Positions 21,381 to 32,161 of a stretch of DNA of 64,000 nucleotides are shown here, in pieces (the first letter of the stretch is position 1; every line of letters starts with the position of its first letter). The stretch is from Zelopaecilomyces penicillatus (Eukaryota > Ascomycota > Sordariomycetes > Hypocreales > Pseudodiploosporaceae). Location: NCBI GenBank assembly GCA_005765155.1, contig VCCP01000004.1:5208001-5272000 (forward strand). Direction: 5' to 3'. Both the position numbers and the translations under genes were made by a program. The notes beneath the pieces were generated by a model that saw only the letters and a program-made list of their open reading frames with translations, had not been told where the DNA came from and made no database searches.

Positions 21381-21537
21381 GCTGGACTCTAACAGAGAGC
21401 AAAGAGAGCGGGTAGCCGTCGGCTATTGGGTTTCCTTTTTTTCCATCATTTGAAGTCAGCGCTGGACTCTAACAGAGAGAGTCAAGAGAGCGGGTAACCG
21501 TCGGCTATTGGATTTTTTCTTATCATATGAAGTTGGC
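21381..21537. repeat. Two-copy tandem repeat, ~80-bp unit
   Basis: Both copies begin gctggactctaacagagag (21381 and 21461) and continue through a gagcgggta(g/a)ccgtcggctattgg block and a T-rich plus tcat(t/a)tgaag segment. Copy 2 differs from copy 1 by a few substitutions and small indels, so the duplication is not brand new. Confidence 0.85.
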
Positions 21538-24279
21538 TGTAGACCTTAGTCGATGACATATATGCGTCACTTAAGAGCCAATATCCTTCATCTTCGCTTC
21601 GGCCAACTCACGCACTCTCACGCAGCGTTTCTTCTTGCATTTGCCGTTCCCAGCTCTTCCAGCTTACGACCCACCACCCGTCGCAGTCGCATACAGAAGC
21701 TGCCTTCCACATGTTCAAATATGTGAGGATATTGCCCCGTCGCGGAACTTTCCTGGTTCTCAGTCGAGGACTCAGACAAGCACCGTATCTGCACCGTGTA
21801 CCTGCACCGGAAGCGGTGCGGGTACGGGTCTCCTACTCAATCCCAGTCCTGACCAAGCAATTTGATCTCCTAATTTTTGTTGTCATTACTTTGGCATGTG
21901 GTCCATCACTGTTCCTATCAGTCAGTCAGTCAAAAAAATATCCCCAACAACGTCGCCTTTCCCACGGAACGGGCTCATCCGTCATCCCAACAGCGTTACA
22001 TTCTACGCAAACAAAAAGCAGAGAGGTTCAGTAACAAACAACCGGTTTTGATGGATGATGTAAGGTCTTCCCCTTTCGCGGGCCGACGAGGAAAAACACA
22101 CACACACACATACACGACACACGCGCGATACACATGAACACCCCGCGCGCATTCTTTCACGGACCGACGGGGGAAACCACACAAAAAGGGGAAAGCAGCA
22201 CAGCAAATGGGCTAGATTGACGTCAAGAAGGCAACGCAGCCTTATGCCGTCAGCAAGGCAAAGTTTCCGCCGAGATATCGCCAATTGCAGAACCCCACCC
22301 CGGTTTGGTTTTTGGCGGCGCACCGTCCAATCTATGATCCAATCCATCCACGCCATTTCAACCGGCAACTCGATTTTAGCGTCAAAACAGGCGGAGTTTT
22401 GTGTGGTTGGCTAACCTCTTCCCACATGGGATCAAGCGTAGCGCCAGCCCACATCCGTATCCGGTGGTGGTCTACCTAAAATACCACGATATCCGCATTT
22501 GGGCTTAACGGATTCCTCTTGATAGGGAGCTTGGTCCTTCCCAGGAGCCTCTTGTTGCGATGGATGCTACTCCAAACCTGTAGGTGGCGCTGACGTCCCA
22601 ACGTCCTGAGGCATGCGGTATATGGCTAGTGCCGGCGAGCCTCTTCTCCCTCTCTCTCCGCTCCTCTCTTCCCCTCCTCCCCTCTCCTCCATCCCACTGC
22701 GCTCCTTCGGCTCCGATGTTTCCTCCCCATCTAGCGTTGCACTCCGGAGGTTCAGCCGGGGTTGCACTCGCTTCTTTTGTGTATGTATTTTCCGACTACG
22801 GTATTATCGTCGGAGTCGGGCTTGAGCTTAGCTGGACCGGCACACACACACACACGCACGCACGCAGATGCTCGGCATGCAGAGGCCCAAATCCAATCCA
22901 AGCCATTCCCGCCCAGCCGTGTGAGCTAAAGTAAGAACAAATGGGTTGCGTTGTCCTGCAAGGTACGTTTGTGCTAAAGAGGCGGGACAAACGGTTGAAC
23001 CACCAACCACAAGAGACTCGAATCTAGACAAGAAAGGAACTACTGGGGTTCGCCATGCCGAGGAACGTTCAAACACTCGCCGCGGTTCTGGCGTTGCATT
23101 TTGTTTGGCTCATGCTTCGCTGGTTGCCCATCTTTCCCTTAAACCATTGGTTCTCACCTGCTCACCGTTGCCCGCCGCCTGCTTGTTGCTTGCAGGTGTG
23201 GGTGGTATGCTGGTGCTGTATGTGCTGTATGTGTGGTGCGGTGCGGTGCGGTGCTGAGTTGTATTTTGTTGTAGTCTATGCGTCCCCCAATTAAGGAATA
23301 TGTGCAAGAGAGGAACAACTGTGCTGAGAGAAAACGACTTTGTGCGGGCGCGCGGATGTCAAGCTGCATGCAGGTACAGAGGAAATGATTACGAAATGAG
23401 AGCACACCCAGCACAGCTGTGGTTTTGTGCATTGTCATGTCTGTTTTGTTCTCCTACACTCACCTACTCTCACTCTCGCACACACTCTTACTCATCATGT
23501 ATTGTTGTCGCACCTCTTCATCACAGCGAGAAAACATCTCTAGAGTGAATGAGGAAACATGTGGAGAAAAGAAACGAGTTGGCGATTCTTCTTCTTTTTT
23601 TTTTCTTTCTTTTTTTTCCCTTGTTTGGCGTTTTCTTTCCCTTTTCGCCAAAAGAAAATGAGTTCCTTCGCCCCACTCCCGAAAATAGTAAATTTGATGT
23701 AGACAATTGTTTCATCCAGAAAAGTTGGTTGGGTTGCAGCATGCAGGCAAGGAGCCCAGCGACGGAAATGTCACAGTCTTGCGTCCTGAATGCAGCCCCA
23801 GCGGGATTGTCCTTTTTCGGAATCCAGTCCTCTGCCCTGAGACATAATATGGATAATGTGATTCCCTCCGACAACACCATCGCGAGTTATATGTGAGTGT
23901 CTCTCTCTTTCTGCGATCCCTGGGAATTCTCCGTGTCAGATCGCTGTCTTAGACCTGCAGATTAGTGATCATCGGAAGTGAGGCAAAACACTGGACAGCC
24001 ACGTCCTCACATGTGTGACAATTCAAGTTCGAAAACTGGCCAGAAATATCCAGCATGAACATTGAATTCTGACGTTAATTGGCCGCCGGCATCCAACTGC
24101 AATGTGGTGGCTTCATGTCCACCCCCGCGTTGTCAAAGGAGGAGGCAACAAGTCTAGGCAGAGAGAGAACATCGTGTCAAACAGGGTGTAGGAATGGGGA
24201 AAAGGATTTGGTCAGAGCTTCAAACATCGAGAAAAAGACAAAAACCCCTCGCATCTCCCACCGCCTCGTCACCTTTTCG

Positions 24280-24280
<1 letters not shown>

Positions 24281-24312
<32 letters not shown>
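24281..24312. repeat. (TG)16 microsatellite
   Basis: Uninterrupted TG dinucleotide tract in non-coding DNA. Confidence 0.95.
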
Positions 24313-24313
<1 letters not shown>

Positions 24314-24963
24314 CTGCATGTGAATCTGCCTGTCCGTCCGTCTTCATTAGTACTCCTCGCCCAGCACTCCATCCACTTACAAACATACATACACGCCAGC
24401 TAGATTCAGGGTGCATTTGGGCGATAGTGCTGAGCTCTCCCGTTGCGGTCCAGCGACATTGAACCGTGCATCCGGGTCGTCATCTACCGACCTTGTTTCT
24501 CGGAACCGTGCAGCCCGGGATCCCCCACCTGATGCTGCAATAACGAGGCGCAGACGCCGTTACCGACCCGTCTCGAACGCTTCGACAAGCCAACCAACGA
24601 GAGCATTTACATACGTCAAGTCCAGCTGTCAAGCTCCCGTCTCAATCCCCACAATAACCCAGCTAGCGTTGGCGACGGGTGGTACCTGGGAGTAATCGGC
24701 ATCGCCAATCTCACCAGAGTGCTAGATCCGGTTGACACCACTAGGGTATCATCCAGGTGAAGGGCCGAGTAAAGGCAATTAGGACCCACCAAAGCAAGAC
24801 CAGGAAACAAGAAAAAAAGCAGAGACGCATCTGCCAGCTTGTATATCAAGAACCAGCCATGCCCGCTCAAGTACAGCAGGTGATTATGAGAGAAGAATAC
24901 CATTTCGATACCACGCTTCAAATCACCGATATCATCAGAAACTCAACAATCTCCAACACAACC

Positions 24964-25539
24964 ATGGCTGATATTGTCGTTCAACCTCCCTCCCAAATCA
25001 AGACCGGGCAAGGTCTATATCCACAAACAATCGCAAAGCAGTCGGTCATTTATGAACCTGAAGCTCATTACTTTGCCACAGCCGTTCTTCTCAGCGAAAA
25101 AGGCAAGGTCCTGGACGGCCAGCTCGACGGAACAAAGGCGGTAGCCGGGTTTCAACTGGAAGAATCGGCATCAACGTCAACGTTATTATTTGCCTTTAAC
25201 GACCTTGCTATCTCAAAACAGGGCTCATACAACATCCGCTTGGATATCTACAAGTCTGGTGCTGCGGGGGCAACGCTTGTTCAGCAGCTCAAGACAAGTC
25301 GCATCACAGTGACGAATGGGTCAGTTTCCCCTCAACAACCATGTGAGTAAGCCCCAATCAATGTCCGAGACGGCGCTTCCGAGGCTGTTCCAGGCAGAAA
25401 CATTGGGGGAGAGAGTGTGTGTGTGCGCCTGTATGTGTATGTTGATAAATGCCCAACCATGCTGACCAAGTCTCTGCTAGCTTCGAGTGAGAAAGCATGG
25501 ATAAACTGGGCAAGAGACGCAGGCGTTCCTTTACCATGA
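24964..25539 (+). CDS. Minimal velvet-domain protein
   Basis: Two exons, 24964-25342 and 25481-25539, with a 138-bp GT-AG intron; 145 residues. The order of blocks follows the velvet fold: opening IVVQPPSQ, central ATAVLLSEKGKVLDGQL, TLLFAFNDLAISKQGSYNIRLDIY (the classic F-x-DL-x-(I/V)-x-x-x-G-x-Y-x-(I/L)-x motif), QLKTSRITV, and a terminal WARDAGVPLP like the G-(V/L)-x-(V/I) end of VosA/VelB. Velvet proteins are NF-kB-like regulators of development and secondary metabolism. Here the usual basic block after the opening strand (CG-x-G-x-KDRRPIDPPPI) is replaced by KTGQGLYPQTIAKQ, and there is nothing outside the domain. Start 24964 has a strong context (accATGG); ATG 24859 in the same frame would add 35 residues. 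Confidence 0.7.
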
Positions 25540-26968
25540 GGTGCTTCGTGAGAAAACAACGCAGATGTTTCGATTCGGGACCTCCGAACCATGGATGGTG
25601 TATGGAGGTGTCAATGTCTCAGATGGCAGGCAGCCTTCAACGTTTGGTATGGACAGGGGTTGCGACACTTGTCATCGGCAACCCTAAAATAAACAAAAGG
25701 CCGGATGTTGAATGGGTACCACATGTGTTTTCTTTGCTGGCGTTGGATTGGGAGTATGAGTGCGACACTGTGCTCTTTGTTTTAGCATTTAGAAGGCTCT
25801 CCGGAGCAAGCCTAGAGATACCAAACCCGTTGCTGTTTTTCTTGCTAGCGAGATCATCCATCCCAGATTGCGTATTCTCATGCTGCATTTTGCAAAACGG
25901 TTGTGAGTTTAAAGTTTCTTTGACAAGTCTTGTTATTTTTGGCTTGGTCTGGACAGACGTGTAAAGGTAGCAATGTGGAAGTGTGATAATGGTAGTGTAA
26001 TGCAGGACATGTGATGACCGACCGACCACCCAATGATGACTCAAGTGGATAGAGGGATGGATGGGAATGAGTGGAACAAACGGAAACTGTAGAAATGGTT
26101 ATGACAAACACACAGCCTTGAACACGAGCGTTGCGCTGATTGGACCGGCCATGTCCTGGATCGCGATGCTGCTCCAAGCCCAGAAACCCCATGTTTGCTC
26201 AATGGACGCGTTCGAACCACTTGGTTCGGCACAAAATCCCGGGTAGACCCGCAAAAGGAATCTGACAATTCAGAACCAAAGAAACTTCTTTGACACACCA
26301 GCAAAAAAGCAACCATCGCCCATGCAATTTGCTGTTGATAACGTACAATGCCCCCAATCCGATCGGTAATAAAGAGTACCGTCGGTCAAAGACAGTCAGC
26401 GAGCGAGACCCGAGAAAAGCGCAAAACCTTATTGCCGGGAAAATAGAGTCGGGAAATCATCGAGAGCCTCGACCTTTCACTGGGCCGGGAAATTGGCCTG
26501 GATATTTAGCTTCGCTTCAGCCGAGAAAGTGGTTGTTGATAGCAAAGACCCCAAAAGCACCCCCGAAACAATATCTGATGTCTCAAAAAGCCATCATGGA
26601 TGTTTTCGTCAGCTTGGATAATAAATTGGAGCACGGTGAAGGATGAGACAGATGAATGAAAGGAAGGAAGGAATGTCAGAATCACGTGATTGCACCTTGT
26701 CAATCGTGGGAACCTGTGTGGTCTGGCAGGTGCAAATCATACCCCCCCCCCCCCCCCCACCACCAAAATACTCGACGTTAATAGGTGGAAGATGCAACGC
26801 ACCAGCAATTTTTGAAGATGACTAAGTCAGCCTTTGTCCGTCCCCTCTCAGACGAACAGGTGAAGCCGAATGCTCACACAAAAAACGGCCCTATCCAGGC
26901 TATACTGAGTTCTGCCGTATCAACTCCAATCTTTTACGACTTTCAAGAGGGGTGAAAGGGAAAGAAAA
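25540..26968. other. Intergenic region
   Basis: No supportable gene. A 17-C run lies at 26742-26758. Confidence 0.5.
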
Positions 26969-28154
26969 ATGGTATACTACTTTACCTCCAACGTCGTCGA
27001 GCCAAGTGGCTTCGTCTACGTAGGCAAAGACAAATTCGAGAGTGAGTGAACTTTGCTTGTACACGAATCATGACGCCTTGCAAACACGGAACACCTCCTA
27101 ACACCATCTTCCAAAGACGAGGATCTTATCAAGTATGGCTGGGAGGAGGATATTTGGTGAGTTGTCTTGCCGTTTGAGCTGCTGAAAATTACGAGTATTA
27201 GAAGGACTAAAATGTGCGGGAATCTAGGGTATGCATTCAAACTCTTTAGTGACAGTCAAACGAAAATAAGGAGCAGTTGTGAATAACATGAATGAACGTC
27301 TTTTTAGTTTCACGTTGATAAGCTGTCCAGCGCTCATATTTACCTTCGCATGAGTGACGGCCAGACCTGGGATAACTTACCGCAAGACTTGGTCATGGAC
27401 CTTGCTCAACTCACAAAGGCCAACTCAATAGAGGGTTCGTACAATACCCATCCACCGACTACATACTTCCCTTTCGAGTTTTTCTGCTGACATTTAAATC
27501 TGCCTTGAACCTTTATTATTATAGGTAACAAAAAAGACAACATCACAATCATTTACACCCCCTGGTCCAACCTGAAAAAGGATGGGAGTATGGACGTTGG
27601 CCAAGTCAGCTTCCACGATCAACGCAAGGTTTGCAGCTCCTCATTCCCTTCCATAACATCTTGCTCAGAAATTGGTGTTCTTTTTTATTTAAACTAAACG
27701 TATCAAACTACTAGGTTAAGCGTGTCTTGGTCCCACAGCGCGAAAACCCAATCGTCAACCGTCTCAACAAGACCAAAGTCGAGAAAAAACCCGACCTACG
27801 ACAAGAAAAGGAAGACCGCCTCAAGTCACTCCGCCAAAAGGACCAAGCAGCTCAACTAATAAAGGTTAGTCATTGTATATCCAAAGCATTACTCTTTCCC
27901 TTCCAAATTATTCCTTCCCATTTTCCTTTAGAGTATTTGGTGGCTGTCAAGCGGGACAATAGTGAGCTAACAAAATTAAATTAATTCCCCTTTTTCCTCT
28001 ACAATAGAGAAAAGAGGAAGCCAAACAGGCTCAAGAATGGAAGGAGAAGAAATACCAAAAGGACCATGCCTATGATGAACTCTTCACTGATGAGAACATG
28101 GCTGCGGCGAGCAACCAGGACCGGGCCGAGGACTGGGAAGATGACTTTATGTAG
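26969..28154 (+). CDS. CCDC25-like protein (NFACT-R/DUF814 domain)
   Basis: 213 residues from exons 26969-27041, 27117-27156, 27228 (a single G), 27308-27434, 27525-27628, 27715-27864 and 28008-28154. It matches the CCDC25 family: MVYYFTSNVVEPSGFVYVGK, ENEDLIKYGWEEDIWFHVDK, LSSAHIYLRM, TKANSIEG, YTPWSNLKK, MDVGQVSFH, NRLNKTKVEK. A Lys/Glu-rich coiled coil follows, ending DEDWxDDFM-like (DWEDDFM). The family is near-universal in eukaryotes and shares the NFACT-R fold of ribosome-quality-control factors. The invariant W-F-H-V can only be encoded if one G between two GT-AG introns (27157-27227 and 27229-27307) is kept as an exon. All other junctions are canonical and frames close. Confidence 0.9.
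27228..27228 (+). other. One-nucleotide exon of the CCDC25-like gene
   Basis: The upstream intron ends ...ctaaaatgtgcgggaatctag, then a single G, then the next donor gtatgc. Including this G turns the codon TG| into TGG (Trp) and joins in frame to TTT CAC GTT; skipping it shifts the frame inside the most conserved part of the protein. Confidence 0.7.
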
Positions 28155-28501
28155 TCAAGTGAACATACCAGTAGTAATGAAACAAAAGTCACAAAACACA
28201 TCATAGTTGTCAAAACATAATCAACATAACCAGCTGAAATTAATGGCTTTTCTCAGAGAGGGCTATCAAGAGTAAAAAGGTAGGAAAAAAATACATCAAG
28301 ATATTCCAAAACTGGGGGTATTCAAATCCCAACCACCAAACCCTCACATTTCCCATTTTTCCCAATTCTTGCCAGAAATACACTATGCTCAAATACCAAA
28401 CCATAATCCAACGCGTTGAGAGAGAAAATACATATTTTCTTATATGGCAAACACAATGCCTACCCACAAATACTAGGGCAGATGTTACAGCTGACCCCTA
28501 G
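28155..28501. other. Convergent 3' region
   Basis: AT-rich 347-bp gap between the ends of the CCDC25-like gene and the HeLo-like fusion gene. No gene is seen. Confidence 0.6.
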
Positions 28502-31500
28502 TCACGCCTTCAAATCAACTCCCATACCATGGCCGCCAATGACGACCTCATCTAGCTTTTTCGTAATCCCTTGTAAATCGGTTGACACATCAAGCCTCAG
28601 CGGACTAGAGGAACCATTGTTATCAAGACTGTGGCTTGAGACACCACCATGAGGACTTCCCGTTATTATTAGGTTGACTAGAGACGGCGCTGTGTCATCA
28701 TCATCCTCGTCACCTTCCTCGTCGATCAAATCGTCCAAGTCTTCGTCCTCTACCCCTTGTGTTTTATACGAGTAGTTTCGATTAGTACGCCCCGTCAGCG
28801 TGATAACTGGTTCACCTCCCGGTAGCCTAACCTCAGTGGCTTCGAGCGTCTGCGCAATGTCAAGGAAAAGAACGTCCATTGGACAGATGTACGCCACACG
28901 CTTCCGTTGGCTCCATGCCAACACGTGGCCACAGAGATGCCCTTGTTGAGAGTCGACTACCCAGGCACCGCTGTCTCCAGGAATACCCAAGGGAATAGTA
29001 GAGCTACTGCTCGATTGAGCTGCGCCTGCTGGTGATGCTGTGCTGGCGACTTGGTAGGTATGGCTTGGAGATGTTCGTCCGTAAATTTTCACGCTCGTAA
29101 GGGCGGGAAGAATCCGCCCTTCCTGCAACCCACTGGTTCTGGCGATGCATTGAACCTCCAGACCAGGAAGAGATGCCCAAGGTGCTACAGTGGTTGGTCG
29201 AAGTATGTGCATGGGTTCACCTGCCTTTTGGGCGTTTGCGCGAGACCGTTGTCGCCTCCCGTTTTGTGCTTTGGGTATCAAGTTATCATCCGGTACGCGT
29301 CCATCAGCAAACTCAAATAAAGCCCAGTCAACCTCATGAACCAACCCGTTGGCCTGCTTCCGACGTATACCACTTGATGCGTAAACTTCTCCAAGACTGA
29401 AAGTATCAATGTGATCTTCGTCTTCGGTTTCAGCACACGGATAGAACCCCTCCTCGACGTCATCCAACGCTGGCTGGGTCACGATATAGCCTTCACCGCA
29501 TCCTGGCTCTATTCCAGGGATGTCTCCAGGCTCTTCATATTCCCCGTCTTCCTCGTCATCATCGTCGTCGTCACTTGTGAGATCAGTCTCAGAATACGGT
29601 TCAGACTCGGTATCGGAAAGCTCGTAAGAAAAGTCGCCGTCGGTAACGCTGCCTACTGTCGACTCGGCAAACCACTCACGTCCAGGTATCCCACTGCTGC
29701 GCATAGTATCGGGAATACCAAAATCGCGATCAGGGTCGTCCAGCATATGGTGTACAGTCATTCCATATGGCTTGTCGTCAACCATGACAAGCCCACCAAA
29801 GCTAACAGGAGGTAAGTGGCGATCTCCTATCCAGGCTCCGATGCTTGCGCCATTACCAGGCCTCTCCTGGTATTCGGGATTGACAGCTTCTACCTCACCA
29901 TCGCCATCTGCATCGCTTCCATCATCACTGTGATTCCCAGAGCCAGATTTACTCGCTCGACCCATCGATCTCTGAGCAGGCTTTGGTAGTCTGCGCGATC
30001 GAAGCACATGGCCCCTGCAAACCTTGAGAGCGAATCCAGTAGTTTCATCAAATAGTTCACCTAGACGCTTGTTCAAAATAGCCCGCACTTTACCCACAGA
30101 TGTGCATACAACCAGAACTGTGGGTCGCGTTTGGTGAGGACTTGGGCCAACCGATTCAAGAGAAATCTCCACGGACTCGGGGTGCTTGCGATAAAACGAG
30201 CGTAGAGCCGTGTTAATCTGAGGCATCAAGATGGAATTCCATTTCTCCACGATATCTGTCGGGAGTGGTACGTGTGGGTACAGTCTCATCTTGGCCTCAG
30301 GTTTGATAACATCTTTGGGTAAAGGTTCTACTAACATCAGATAAGATACACAGGGGGGGTCCTGGGCAATGTATTGCTTACCGAGTTGCTCCACGGTTTC
30401 CACTTCCTTGGAATGAGACGGAACTGGAGGCGCAAAAGGTTTCTTTGTATCAGTTGTCGGTACTGATTGCGATCTCTTGGAATCAATGGGAATTTCTATG
30501 CTGGGTGAAGCTTGATAGGAGGCTGCATCGGTCGCACTAGGTTCCTGGCCTAATCTTTCTTCTAATCCGCTGACACCATCCAGGATGCAGCATGCCTCTA
30601 GGAATCGACTGACCCGCGTCTGAACCTCTGAAAGTAAAGTCTCTCCGCTGGCTCGACCAGAAATTTCATCATCAACAGCAAGCCAACATGACTTGACAGC
30701 CTTCATATACAAGCTGCCGCATTTCACAGCCAGAGAATCCATCATGGACTCTTGTAAGATGGGCGATGTCAGCCCTGAGCTAACAACAAGACCATCGAGG
30801 TTTGTCCACAGACCAATGGACACCAGTACCATGGCAAGGGGGTATAATTCCAGAACACGCTCATCTGTTGACCTTGATAGCGGTGATGTCGATTTCGAGC
30901 GTGGATCCAGAGGATGTCGCCATATGGTAGAAGCGGGAAAGTCTTCTGGGAATACATCAAAAGAAGACAACAGTGGACGCCGAACGTCAACACCACCTTT
31001 TATAACATTATTATCTGATGCCGCCGCGCCGCAAAAGGATATGTTCATATCCATGAGGTTACCATGAGTAATGCCTCGTGCGTGTAAGTCAAATATGGTA
31101 TTGGTAAGATTGTGGGCGAGGCGAAACTTGGCTTCCAGTGGGGGTTCTGAACCGGCGCAACTTAGAACATCTCCGAGGGTGGGGAGGTTGTATGTCGGGT
31201 TTTGAGTTAGGCCATCGAATGAAACAGCGTTGAAAGATGGAGGGAATCGATATATAAGACCAAGCCTCGAGTTTTCCATATCCTCAAAGTAACCCAAGAG
31301 TCGGGGCAGTCCCGTCCAGGTGCCGGGAGCCCGCTGTGGATTTTGTTGAAGGCCAGCAGAGAGCTTTTCGAAGCGAGCCATGGACGGCATGATGCCCGTT
31401 GTTGAATATATCGGGTCGAAGTTTGCGTACTCCAGTAGAAGAGGTGCCCATGGCTGGCGATCCGTGCCATGCGTAAGCTCGGAATAGGCAGTCTTGCTCA

Positions 31501-32161
31501 TGAAGACAACTTCTCGATAAATTGGCATGCCCTTAGGTCTATTCTGACCATGCAATGGGCGTAGGTACGTGAGGGTGTTGATATCAATATGCTGCGGTGT
31601 TTGCATACGGGTTGATTCAAACGGTCGAAAGTCGAGGTCACCGGATCCTGAGCTCTTCAATGTTGGTTTACTTGCTCTCGGAAGAGCGGCCCCTGATGAT
31701 CGGGTACGTGAAAGATCGTAGAGTGTATCAATGGAGGTTGTCAGGTCACGAATGAGATCTTCGAAGCGGCCTTTATCCCACTGTACCAAAGGCGCCTTGC
31801 GATCTTGCGATGGCCGGTTTCCTTCAACCACTCGCTTAGAACTCTGCCAAAGAGGCTCCGCCTCGGCAAGGATATCTTTAATGGTAGACATGATGCTTCC
31901 AACAACTTCACTCAGGCCAGCTCTGGAAAGCGACTCGTCGATTTCCGCCGACTGGTTTGGATCTGACCATTCTAGACCCCAGCTGACGAAGCGATCTTTT
32001 TGAATGCGCAGTTTACGGTACAGTGCCTTGATTTCCGGGTCTTCTTCATTGTTAGCAGGCTCCTTGACAAAGTCGCTAGATTTCTTGGTGTCGTTATAGA
32101 GCCGGCTCAGTCGACGTTGAAAGGGCAGCTGGAAGCTGCCCATCGGTAGAAAAGAGTCCAT
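28502..32161 (-). CDS. HeLo-like / pseudokinase / trypsin-like protease fusion
   Basis: Intronless, 1,219 residues. Residues ~1-155 are a helical region of the kind seen in fungal prion-inhibition/HeLo-like proteins (KDRFVSWGLEW). Residues ~200-530 look like a degenerate kinase: THGNLMDMNISF (365-376) stands where HRD-x-K-x-x-N should be, and SFDVFPE (400-406) where DFG should be, so catalysis is unlikely. Residues ~600-735 form an alpha/beta segment I cannot name. From ~770 there is a chymotrypsin-fold protease with all three expected catalytic residues: His804/805 (MTVHHML), Asp945 (HEVDWALFE) and Ser1064 (GIPGDSGAWV). An acidic insertion (DDDDDDEEDGEYEE, from about 864) lies inside the protease domain and a second acidic stretch near 1140-1156. 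No signal peptide or membrane segment, so cytosolic. The layout (death-type N-terminus, sensor-like middle, protease effector) suggests self-recognition or immunity, but this is inference. Confidence 0.75.
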   Translation of the reverse strand: MDSFLPMGSFQLPFQRRLSRLYNDTKKSSDFVKEPANNEEDPEIKALYRKLRIQKDRFVSWGLEWSDPNQSAEIDESLSRAGLSEVVGSIMSTIKDILAEAEPLWQSSKRVVEGNRPSQDRKAPLVQWDKGRFEDLIRDLTTSIDTLYDLSRTRSSGAALPRASKPTLKSSGSGDLDFRPFESTRMQTPQHIDINTLTYLRPLHGQNRPKGMPIYREVVFMSKTAYSELTHGTDRQPWAPLLLEYANFDPIYSTTGIMPSMARFEKLSAGLQQNPQRAPGTWTGLPRLLGYFEDMENSRLGLIYRFPPSFNAVSFDGLTQNPTYNLPTLGDVLSCAGSEPPLEAKFRLAHNLTNTIFDLHARGITHGNLMDMNISFCGAAASDNNVIKGGVDVRRPLLSSFDVFPEDFPASTIWRHPLDPRSKSTSPLSRSTDERVLELYPLAMVLVSIGLWTNLDGLVVSSGLTSPILQESMMDSLAVKCGSLYMKAVKSCWLAVDDEISGRASGETLLSEVQTRVSRFLEACCILDGVSGLEERLGQEPSATDAASYQASPSIEIPIDSKRSQSVPTTDTKKPFAPPVPSHSKEVETVEQLGKQYIAQDPPCVSYLMLVEPLPKDVIKPEAKMRLYPHVPLPTDIVEKWNSILMPQINTALRSFYRKHPESVEISLESVGPSPHQTRPTVLVVCTSVGKVRAILNKRLGELFDETTGFALKVCRGHVLRSRRLPKPAQRSMGRASKSGSGNHSDDGSDADGDGEVEAVNPEYQERPGNGASIGAWIGDRHLPPVSFGGLVMVDDKPYGMTVHHMLDDPDRDFGIPDTMRSSGIPGREWFAESTVGSVTDGDFSYELSDTESEPYSETDLTSDDDDDDEEDGEYEEPGDIPGIEPGCGEGYIVTQPALDDVEEGFYPCAETEDEDHIDTFSLGEVYASSGIRRKQANGLVHEVDWALFEFADGRVPDDNLIPKAQNGRRQRSRANAQKAGEPMHILRPTTVAPWASLPGLEVQCIARTSGLQEGRILPALTSVKIYGRTSPSHTYQVASTASPAGAAQSSSSSTIPLGIPGDSGAWVVDSQQGHLCGHVLAWSQRKRVAYICPMDVLFLDIAQTLEATEVRLPGGEPVITLTGRTNRNYSYKTQGVEDEDLDDLIDEEGDEDDDDTAPSLVNLIITGSPHGGVSSHSLDNNGSSSPLRLDVSTDLQGITKKLDEVVIGGHGMGVDLKA

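Larger units (their letters stand above)
20991..24963. other. Long intergenic region (4 kb)
   Basis: No supportable gene. It contains the promoter of paralogue C, an 80-bp tandem duplication (21381-21537), CA tracts (22096-22110, 22841-22855), a (TG)16 tract (24281-24312) and polypyrimidine stretches near 23590. The last 300 bp are the leader of the velvet-like gene. Confidence 0.5.

Noticed and set aside
26203..26225. tRNA-like B-box (ggttcgaac on the minus strand)
   Set aside because: The five-base T-stem does not pair and no A-box or anticodon arm is found upstream.
27229..27307. Alternative: a single longer intron 27157-27307 in the CCDC25-like gene
   Set aside because: It joins TG directly to TTTCACG, which shifts the frame within the invariant W-F-H-V block, and no other donor or acceptor pair in the interval restores it.
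29411..29815. 134-codon plus-strand frame inside the HeLo-like fusion gene
   Set aside because: Antisense to a conserved protease-domain segment and without domain features.
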